In this document: piece after piece, positions 1 through 5,047 of the stretch | How the letters are laid out: every line of letters begins with the position of its first letter | Numbering within the stretch: the first letter of the stretch is position 1 | Origin: CAJXVY01 sp965660355 | GTDB taxonomy: Bacteria; Actinomycetota; Actinomycetes; Actinomycetales; Microbacteriaceae | NCBI GenBank assembly: GCA_965660355.1 | Contig: CBFHZN010000059.1 | Span: 1 to 5,047 of the forward strand | Direction of reading: 5' to 3' | DNA length: 5,047 bases | Translations under genes and position numbers: made by a program | Notes under the pieces: model-generated | What the model saw: only the letters and a program-made list of their open reading frames with translations | What the model was told of the DNA's origin: nothing | Databases searched by the model: none

Positions 1-186
1 AGCGGTAGCGTTGCGGCCTCCGATGCATTTTTCCCGTTTGCCGATGGACTGCAGATTTTGATAGATGCGGGAGTGACAGCGGTGGTTCAACCGGGCGGTT
101 CTGTTCGGGATGAAGAGGTGATTGAGTTGGCTAAAGCCAATTCGATTGCGATGTTTTTCACCGATCAGAGGCATTTTTTCCACTAA
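1..186 (+). CDS. purH: PurH C-terminal fragment (bifunctional AICAR transformylase / IMP cyclohydrolase), 5' end outside window
   Basis: The reading frame is open from base 1 and ends at TAA 184-186, giving the last 61 residues of a protein that begins outside the window. PurH catalyses the last two steps of de novo purine synthesis in the cytoplasm: formylation of AICAR with 10-formyl-tetrahydrofolate, then ring closure to IMP. The fragment lies in the C-terminal transformylase domain and shows its conserved tail: AASDAFFPFADG at residues 5-16 of the fragment, VVQPGGSVRDEEV at about 28-40, and the terminal FTDQRHFFH, matching the family ending (F-T-x-x-R-H-F-x-H). The ending appears complete and undamaged. 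Nothing can be said about the N-terminal cyclohydrolase domain or the promoter. A 5-base inverted repeat (CTAAC/GTTAG, 183-197) overlaps the stop but is too weak to call a terminator, so read-through into the ABC genes 40 bases downstream is possible. The family assignment is secure despite the short length. Confidence 0.95.
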   Translation, partial: SGSVAASDAFFPFADGLQILIDAGVTAVVQPGGSVRDEEVIELAKANSIAMFFTDQRHFFH

Positions 187-218
187 CCAACTGTTAGCCT
201 GTGATGCTGATCTAATCT

Positions 219-224
219 GAGGAG
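219..224 (+). promoter_or_regulatory. Ribosome binding site of the first ABC gene, unusually close to the ATG
   Basis: GAGGAG at 219-224 is a strong Shine-Dalgarno match, but only two bases (CT) separate it from ATG 227. The first G and A also belong to an in-frame TGA stop at 218-220, so translation in this frame cannot begin further upstream. The next in-frame ATG (299) is 24 codons inside and lacks a comparable site. ATG 227 is therefore the best start, with a spacing shorter than the usual 5-9 bases. Confidence 0.6.
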
Positions 225-226
225 CT

Positions 227-1990
227 ATGCAGGATAAAGGTTTACTGGCAACTCTTGCCAGACTAATCCCCTACGCAGGCAACACAATTCCTAGGCTGAT
301 GCTGGGTGTGGTTGTCGGCATTGCCGCACACATGTTTGCCCTCGCTTTGCCTCAAGTTTTGCGAGAGCTGGTAAATGGTTTGGAAGAAAACCTAAACCTA
401 GATTTCTTGCTTTATTCGGTGGGCCTGTTTTTATTTTTCGGTGCCAGTGAAGCAATCCTGGTTTTGTTGCGCAGGTGGCTTGTCTTAGAGCCTGGAACTC
501 AGGTTGAGGCAAGAATGCGCAATCATTTGTATAAGAAACTCGAGCAGCTCCCCGTCAGTTTTCACGACCAGTGGCCTAGCGGACAACTACTTTCAAGGTC
601 GGTTCAAGATCTTGGTTTGCTGCGCCGGTGGATATCCTTTGGCTTTGTTTTATTGATAGCAAATATCTCGATGATTGCTGTTGGTTTGTTGATTTTATTC
701 AATACCCATTGGATGCTTGGAACGATTTTGCTTGTGAGCTCGATTCCTTTCTGGCTGAGGGGATTTAACTATCAGCGAGAATACGGAATGGCCAGCCGAC
801 AGTCACAAGACCAAGCAGGTGATTTGGCAACCAATGTTGAAGAATCTGTTCATGGAATCAGGGTCCTGAAGGCCTTCGGGCGTGGTGAGCAGGCCGCGGG
901 GGTTTTCTCTCGTGGAGCTCGAGAACTGAGAATGACCGAGCTTAGAAAAGCAAGACTGAATTCCAATCTTTGGTTATTTATTATTTTGCTCCCTGAGTTA
1001 TCAATTGGCCTAAGCCTGATGGCGGGGGTTTATTTGATCTCTAACGATGAACTATCAATCGGTGGTTTGGTCAGTTACTTCGCAACCGTTATGGTGCTTC
1101 GCTGGCCAATTGAATCTCTTGGTTTCCTATTGGCTTTCACTTTGGATGCGAAGGCTGCAGTTCAGAGATTTGTTGAGGTGATAGATAAACCAATCGACAT
1201 TTCAGAGACTGAAAGCTTAGAGACAATTGAAAATCCGCAAGGGAAACTTGAATTCAAAGATGTTCACTTCCGCTACCCAGACGCTCCCCATAATCAACGT
1301 GATTTATTAGACGGTGTTAGCTTCAAAATTGAACCAGGGCAGTCAGTTGCCCTGCTTGGGATAACTGGAAGTGGCAAATCCACCCTCACCTCTTTGACCA
1401 CGAGGCTTTATGACGTAACTGCGGGTTCGATTGAGATTGATGGTGTGGATATTAGAAACCTAAGCTTCGGCAATTTGCGTGAACAGATTGCGATGGCTTT
1501 CGAGGATGCCACTTTGTTCTCGGCAAGTGTCAGAGACAATGTTTTACTCGGAAGACCAGATGCGTCAGAAGAGGATCTGCACCAGGCATTGAAAATAGCT
1601 CAGGCAGATTTTGTCTATGACCTGCCCGAAGGGATTGAAACCACTATCGGCGAGGAGGGCATGAGTCTCTCTGGTGGTCAACGTCAACGGCTGGCTCTTG
1701 CCAGAGCGGTTGCAGCCAAACCCTCAATTTTGGTAATGGATGACCCTCTGAGTGCTCTGGATGTTGACACCGAGGCTTTGGTGGAGCAGGCACTAAGGCG
1801 AGTCCTAGCTGGAACAACTGCCTTGATTGTCGCCCACAGACCCTCCACAGTAATGCTTGCTGACAAAGTTGCTCTGCTGGAAAACGGAAAGATAACAGCC
1901 TTTGGAACCCACAGTGAATTATTGAAATCAAACGATCACTATCGCTATGTGATTTCAAGCTTCGATTCTGAGAAGCAGGTGATTATTTGA
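227..1990 (+). CDS. ABC exporter half-transporter, subunit with degenerate Walker B (heterodimer partner 1)
   Basis: A 587-residue fused half-transporter of the MsbA-like type IV exporter fold, of ordinary length. A hydrophobic membrane domain comes first, with likely segments near residues 23-45, 60-82, 137-160, 161-180, 248-270 and 278-302. The ATPase domain follows from about 341: A-loop Tyr350, Walker A GITGSGKST (378-386), Q-loop position occupied by Glu426 (FEDATLF), intact signature LSGGQ (481-485), Walker B ILVMDD (501-506) with Asp506 where the catalytic Glu is expected, D-loop SALD (509-512) and switch His537. Its Walker A/B site is therefore predicted to be catalytically weak, while its signature serves the partner's ATP. 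It overlaps the next gene by 4 bases and the two defects are complementary, so the pair should form one inner-membrane heterodimer using ATP to move a hydrophobic or amphipathic substrate. The order and motifs resemble, from memory, M. tuberculosis Rv1273c of the Rv1273c-Rv1272c pair. The substrate is unknown; multidrug or lipid transport are family-level guesses. There is no SIP or peptidase domain and no signal peptide. Confidence 0.93.
   Translation: MQDKGLLATLARLIPYAGNTIPRLMLGVVVGIAAHMFALALPQVLRELVNGLEENLNLDFLLYSVGLFLFFGASEAILVLLRRWLVLEPGTQVEARMRNHLYKKLEQLPVSFHDQWPSGQLLSRSVQDLGLLRRWISFGFVLLIANISMIAVGLLILFNTHWMLGTILLVSSIPFWLRGFNYQREYGMASRQSQDQAGDLATNVEESVHGIRVLKAFGRGEQAAGVFSRGARELRMTELRKARLNSNLWLFIILLPELSIGLSLMAGVYLISNDELSIGGLVSYFATVMVLRWPIESLGFLLAFTLDAKAAVQRFVEVIDKPIDISETESLETIENPQGKLEFKDVHFRYPDAPHNQRDLLDGVSFKIEPGQSVALLGITGSGKSTLTSLTTRLYDVTAGSIEIDGVDIRNLSFGNLREQIAMAFEDATLFSASVRDNVLLGRPDASEEDLHQALKIAQADFVYDLPEGIETTIGEEGMSLSGGQRQRLALARAVAAKPSILVMDDPLSALDVDTEALVEQALRRVLAGTTALIVAHRPSTVMLADKVALLENGKITAFGTHSELLKSNDHYRYVISSFDSEKQVII
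1977..1983 (+). promoter_or_regulatory. Ribosome binding site of the second ABC gene, inside the end of the first
   Basis: AGGTGAT at 1977-1983 matches the 3' part of the ideal AGGAGGTGATC complement of the 16S rRNA tail and lies 3 bases before TTG 1987. It sits wholly within the last codons of the upstream gene. It supports the TTG start: no in-frame ATG occurs near the beginning, and the TTG start leaves a sensible N-terminus ahead of the first membrane segment. Confidence 0.6.
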
Positions 1991-3792
1991 GCAACTTCGG
2001 AACTCTGAATGAGGATCAGAGCGATCTGAACAAAGAGGATTCCAAGCGGATCCGTGATCGCTCCTTCAAATTGCTGCTTTCATTGATTGAACCGGTCAAA
2101 AAAAGGCTTTATCTTTCTTTTGGTGCGGGTATTTTCTCGCAAGGTTTAAGGGTTATCGGACCAGCAATCATTGCTTATGCGCTGGATACTGCTTTGCCAG
2201 CTGCGGTAAATGATGATCAAATACCTTTGTTTTTGGCAGTTGGTGGATATCTACTAATTGCAATCTCAACTGCTTCGCTGACGGCTTTTTTCATCCGTTA
2301 CGGGGCAAGAATCAACCAAGATGTGCTCTTGGATCTTAGGCAACGAATGTTTCGTCACACTCAGAAACTCTCGGTTGAGTTTCACGAGCGGTATACATCT
2401 GGAAGGGTTATAGCTAGGCAGACATCAGACCTTGACAGCATCCGTGAACTATTGGACACCGGTGGAAACGAAATGATCGTGAGCCTGATGTTTATGCTGT
2501 TCACCGGAGCAGCGCTTCTGGTTTTGGACCCGCAGAGCTTCTTAGTCTTGGCAGCCAGCTGGATTCCCCTTTATTTCATTACTCGCTGGTTTATTCGCTC
2601 AGCAAGGGTTCAATACAGAAAATCCAGGGTTGCCTCCGCAAAGCTAATTGTTTTCTTTGTTGAGACCATGACCGGCATGAAAGCCGTGAAGGCTTTCAGG
2701 ACCGAAAAGCGCAACCAAGAGCACTACGGCGGGTTGAACGAGGACTACCGAAAAATCACTAAAAGAACCATCCAGCTGTTTGGAATTTTCGATCCATCGC
2801 TAATCTTCACCGGAAGCGTTGCGATGACCTTTGTTTTGCTGTTTGGAGGCTCTCGGGTAATTGAAGGTGATTTAGGAATCGGAGTGCTAACGGCAGCCTT
2901 GTTATACACCAGACAATTTTTTGGCCCGATTGAAAGAATTGCCGTTTTTTATAACTCGTATCAGTCTGCAAGTGCAGCCTTAGAAAAAATTAGCGGTGTT
3001 TTAGAAGAAGAACCCACCGTTGCCGAACCTGAAAAACCAGTCAAACTAGGGAAAATCGCAGGAGAGCTCGATTTCAAGGATGTTGAATTTAACTATTCAA
3101 ACAACATCCCGATACTGCCTAATTTCAGCCTTAACATCCCAGCTGGCCAAACCATAGCCCTGGTGGGGACCACCGGTGCGGGGAAATCAACTTTGGCAAA
3201 GTTGATATCAAGGTTTTATGACCCCGTCAGCGGAGAGGTCTCACTGGATGGAATTGATTTGCGGGAGATATCTTCCGAAGATTTGCGCAAACACATAGTG
3301 ATGGTCACTCAAGAGGCTTATTTATTTAGTGGCAGTGTGGCTGACAATATTGCCCTTGGTAAGCCTGGAGCGTCCAGGGAGGAAATCGCTGCGGCGGCTC
3401 AAGCAGTTGGTGCTCATGAGTTCATTCTCGAACTCCCAGATGGCTATGACACCGATGTGAATAAGCGCGGTGGAAGAGTAAGTGCTGGACAGAGACAGTT
3501 GATTAGTTTTGCGAGGGCGTTTTTGGCGGATCCCAGTGTGCTGATTTTGGATGAGGCAACCAGCTCTTTGGATATCCCCTCAGAGCGCCAGGTTCAAAGA
3601 GGATTGCAGACACTGCTCAAGGGAAGAACGGCGGTCATTATCGCCCACAGGCTTTCCACCGTCGCTATCGCTGACCGGGTGCTGGTGATGGAGCATGGGG
3701 AGATTATCGAGGACGATAAACCAGATGTTTTGATAGCTGGTGAGGGTAAATTTTCGAAGCTTCACAAAGCATGGAGAGAATCCCTGGTCTAA
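1987..3792 (+). CDS. ABC exporter half-transporter, subunit with catalytic Glu and degenerate signature (heterodimer partner 2)
   Basis: A 601-residue half-transporter with a charged, acidic cytoplasmic N-tail (about 1-25), an amphipathic elbow, then likely membrane segments near 41-66, 80-104, 163-181, 183-200, 264-290 and 296-320. The ATPase domain starts at about 361: A-loop Tyr370, Walker A GTTGAGKST (394-402), Q-loop Gln442 (VTQEAYLF), degenerate signature VSAGQ (498-502) in place of LSGGQ, Walker B VLILDE (518-523) with catalytic Glu523, D-loop SSLD (526-529) and switch His554. Its own Walker A/B with the partner's LSGGQ would make the competent ATP site; its VSAGQ faces the partner's Asp-bearing site. 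The start is TTG 1987, sharing TTGA with the stop of the upstream gene, which implies translational coupling and roughly matched synthesis. It ends at TAA 3790-3792. The signature-to-Walker B stretch looks like Rv1272c-type actinobacterial proteins, from memory. Exporter is the default reading of the fold, but some relatives (IrtAB, and Rv1272c as reported) import, so direction is open. Confidence 0.93.
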   Translation: MSNFGTLNEDQSDLNKEDSKRIRDRSFKLLLSLIEPVKKRLYLSFGAGIFSQGLRVIGPAIIAYALDTALPAAVNDDQIPLFLAVGGYLLIAISTASLTAFFIRYGARINQDVLLDLRQRMFRHTQKLSVEFHERYTSGRVIARQTSDLDSIRELLDTGGNEMIVSLMFMLFTGAALLVLDPQSFLVLAASWIPLYFITRWFIRSARVQYRKSRVASAKLIVFFVETMTGMKAVKAFRTEKRNQEHYGGLNEDYRKITKRTIQLFGIFDPSLIFTGSVAMTFVLLFGGSRVIEGDLGIGVLTAALLYTRQFFGPIERIAVFYNSYQSASAALEKISGVLEEEPTVAEPEKPVKLGKIAGELDFKDVEFNYSNNIPILPNFSLNIPAGQTIALVGTTGAGKSTLAKLISRFYDPVSGEVSLDGIDLREISSEDLRKHIVMVTQEAYLFSGSVADNIALGKPGASREEIAAAAQAVGAHEFILELPDGYDTDVNKRGGRVSAGQRQLISFARAFLADPSVLILDEATSSLDIPSERQVQRGLQTLLKGRTAVIIAHRLSTVAIADRVLVMEHGEIIEDDKPDVLIAGEGKFSKLHKAWRESLV

Positions 3793-3809
3793 ACATCTGA
3801 AAACCAATT

Positions 3810-3839
3810 TCGAGATAGGCTATTGGGCGAACTTAGGCT
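3810..3839 (+). promoter_or_regulatory. Possible icd promoter (TCGAGA - 18 bases - TAGGCT)
   Basis: In the 65-base gap before icd, TCGAGA at 3810-3815 matches four of six bases of TTGACA. It lies 18 bases from TAGGCT at 3834-3839, which fits the loose actinobacterial TANNNT -10 pattern. Initiation would fall near 3845-3847, leaving a very short leader that begins about at the ribosome binding site. A second TAGGCT (3816-3821) has no recognisable -35 at the right distance but could serve as an alternative -10 with a leader of about 30 bases. A change of function between the transporter and icd makes a promoter here plausible, but the call is weak. Confidence 0.3.
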
Positions 3840-3840
3840 A
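3816..3840 (+). repeat. Tandem direct repeat of TAGGCTA, 18-base period
   Basis: The heptamer TAGGCTA occurs at 3816-3822 and again at 3834-3840, exactly 18 bases apart, with no extended similarity around it. The copies may be two alternative -10 elements or a paired protein-binding site upstream of icd. Chance is also possible for a 7-base match. Confidence 0.45.
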
Positions 3841-3845
3841 ATTCT

Positions 3846-3849
3846 GGAG
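3846..3849 (+). promoter_or_regulatory. Ribosome binding site of icd
   Basis: GGAG at 3846-3849 lies eight bases before ATG 3858, a normal spacing. It sits in the middle of an inverted repeat, AATTCT (3840-3845) and AGAATT (3848-3853), so a small hairpin could compete with ribosome binding. The stem is AT-rich and probably weak. Confidence 0.75.
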
Positions 3850-3857
3850 AATTTTTA

Positions 3858-5047
3858 ATGAGCAAAATCAAAGTTGTTGGCAAAGTAGTTGAACTCGATG
3901 GCGATGAGATGACCCGCATTATCTGGCAGGACATCAAAGACAAACTAATACTTCCCTTTTTAGATATTGATTTGGAGTATTACGACCTATCGGTCACCCA
4001 CAGAGACGCAACCGATGACCAGGTGACCGTTGACGCCGCTGAGGCCATCAACAAACACGGTGTTGGGGTGAAGTGCGCCACAATCACTCCGGATGAAGCC
4101 AGAGTTGAAGAGTTTGGTCTCAAAAAGATGTGGCGTAGCCCCAATGGAACCGTAAGAAACATCCTGGGCGGAGTTGTCTTCCGCGAGCCAATTATTATCT
4201 CCAACGTTCCAAGACTTGTCCCTGGATGGACAAGGCCAATCATCATCGGTCGTCACGCCCACGGTGATCAATACAAGGCAACTGATTTCAAAGTTCCCGG
4301 AAAAGGAACCGTCACCATCACCTGGACACCCGAGGATGGTTCAGAGCCAAAGACCATGACCGTTGCTGAGTACGGTGAAGACGGCGGAGTTGCAATGGGA
4401 ATGTATAACTACATGGATTCCATCAGAGATTTCGCTCGATCAAGCTTTAACTATGGACTTTCGAGGAACTACCCGGTTTACATGTCAACCAAAAACACGA
4501 TCTTGAAATCCTACGACGGTGCCTTCAAAGACGCTTTTCAGGAAGTTTTCGATGCCGAATACAGAGACAAGTTTGAACAGGCTGGGCTAACTTATGAGCA
4601 CCGTCTGATTGATGACATGGTTGCCGCCGCTATGAAGTGGGAGGGTGGCTATGTTTGGGCTTGCAAAAACTATGACGGAGACGTTCAGAGTGACACCGTT
4701 GCCCAGGGTTTCGGTTCTCTGGGTTTGATGACCTCTGTGCTTTCAACCCCTAATGGAAAAGTAGCTCTAGCAGAGGCCGCCCACGGAACTGTGACCCGTC
4801 ACTATCGTCAGTGGCAAGAGGGTAAAAAGACATCCACCAACCCCATTGCTTCCATCTTTGCTTGGACCAGAGGACTGCAACACAGGGCCAAATTGGATAA
4901 CACCCCTGAGGTTGCAGAGTTTGCAGAGGCATTAGAGCAGGTAATTATCGAAACAGTTGAGTCAGGCAAGATGACCAAGGACTTAGCTCTGCTGGTCGGT
5001 GAATCCCAGGATTACCAAACAACGGACGAATTCATGAACAGTTTGGC
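3858..5047 (+). CDS. icd: NADP-dependent isocitrate dehydrogenase, eukaryote-like homodimeric type, 3' end outside window
   Basis: The frame from ATG 3858 stays open to the right edge, giving 396 complete codons of a family usually about 405-410 long, so only the last few residues are missing. The enzyme oxidatively decarboxylates isocitrate to 2-oxoglutarate with reduction of NADP+, in the cytoplasmic citric acid cycle. The sequence aligns in register with human IDH1 numbering as I recall it: Thr77, Ser94, Asn96, Arg100, Arg109, Arg132 and Tyr139 for isocitrate, Lys212 and metal ligands Asp252, Asp275 and Asp279, and NADP-binding Lys260, Arg314, His315 and Asn328. Hallmark stretches are SPNGTVRNILGG (94-105) and GRHAHGDQYKATDF (131-144). 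All key residues are present, including Arg132. This is the subfamily shared by eukaryotes and some bacteria, not the E. coli-type enzyme or the monomeric form. It probably has its own promoter in the preceding 65-base gap. The neighbours suggest no functional link beyond central metabolism. Confidence 0.97.
   Translation, partial: MSKIKVVGKVVELDGDEMTRIIWQDIKDKLILPFLDIDLEYYDLSVTHRDATDDQVTVDAAEAINKHGVGVKCATITPDEARVEEFGLKKMWRSPNGTVRNILGGVVFREPIIISNVPRLVPGWTRPIIIGRHAHGDQYKATDFKVPGKGTVTITWTPEDGSEPKTMTVAEYGEDGGVAMGMYNYMDSIRDFARSSFNYGLSRNYPVYMSTKNTILKSYDGAFKDAFQEVFDAEYRDKFEQAGLTYEHRLIDDMVAAAMKWEGGYVWACKNYDGDVQSDTVAQGFGSLGLMTSVLSTPNGKVALAEAAHGTVTRHYRQWQEGKKTSTNPIASIFAWTRGLQHRAKLDNTPEVAEFAEALEQVIIETVESGKMTKDLALLVGESQDYQTTDEFMNSL

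Noticed and set aside
183..197. CTAAC-CAACT-GTTAG inverted repeat over the purH stop as a terminator
   Set aside because: The stem is only five base pairs, two of them G-C, with no T-run after it, too weak for an intrinsic terminator.
291..512. Minus-strand open frame of 73 codons opposite the first ABC gene
   Set aside because: It lies entirely within a well-supported gene, shows no recognisable motif and is what a long coding frame casts on the other strand.
1644..1958. Minus-strand open frames of 104 and 60 codons opposite the ATPase domain
   Set aside because: They mirror the conserved signature and Walker B region of the sense gene and have no family features of their own.
227..3792. 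Recent duplication giving the two ABC genes
   Set aside because: The proteins share the family architecture but differ throughout, including in opposite degenerate motifs, so any common origin is ancient rather than a recent tandem duplication.
3580..3807. Minus-strand open frame of 75 codons overlapping the end of the second ABC gene
   Set aside because: It is almost wholly antisense to conserved coding sequence and has no recognisable product.
3804..3826. CCAAT / ATTGG inverted repeat after the second ABC gene as a terminator or operator
   Set aside because: Five-base arms 13 bases apart and no T-run; such repeats are expected by chance at this length.
3980..4359. Two minus-strand frames (88 and 94 codons) and one plus-strand frame (61 codons) inside icd
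   Set aside because: The icd frame is continuous with all active-site residues here, so these are out-of-frame shadows.
4750..4932. Minus-strand open frame of 60 codons inside icd
   Set aside because: It is antisense to the conserved NADP-binding region of icd and shows no recognisable protein features.

Overview
This is a compact, all-plus-strand stretch of bacterial chromosome with four genes in a row and almost no intergenic DNA. The order is the 3' end of purH, two ABC exporter half-transporter genes that overlap by 4 bases, and a nearly complete icd gene for NADP-isocitrate dehydrogenase. The protein sequences point to an actinobacterium. The isocitrate dehydrogenase is the eukaryote-like homodimeric form found in many actinobacteria, and the ABC pair resembles from memory the mycobacterial Rv1273c/Rv1272c-type pair. 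Base composition looks moderate (by eye a little under 50% GC), which is low for the phylum. A streamlined Microbacteriaceae-type or similar small-genome aquatic actinobacterium would fit, but that placement is inference.

Layout: positions 1-186 are the last 61 codons of purH (end of de novo purine synthesis). A 40-base gap leads to the first half-transporter (227-1990). The second (1987-3792) starts on a TTG inside the end of the first. A 65-base gap (3793-3857) holds the most plausible promoter of the window and the icd ribosome binding site. icd runs from 3858 off the right edge, probably lacking only about ten codons.

The two ABC proteins make sense only as a heterodimer. The first has an intact LSGGQ signature but Asp where the catalytic Walker B Glu should be, and Glu in place of the Q-loop Gln. 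The second has the catalytic Glu and the Q-loop Gln but a degenerate VSAGQ signature. Together they would form one competent and one degenerate ATP site, as in other asymmetric heterodimeric exporters. The substrate cannot be read from the sequence. purH and icd are core-metabolism neighbours with no evident functional link to the transporter.

I see no mobile element, CRISPR array, RNA gene, integration site or novel defence-like system. The items worth a second look are the asymmetric ATP sites, the coupled TTG start, the very short ribosome-binding-site spacing of the first ABC gene, and a tandem TAGGCTA motif plus a small hairpin over the ribosome binding site upstream of icd.
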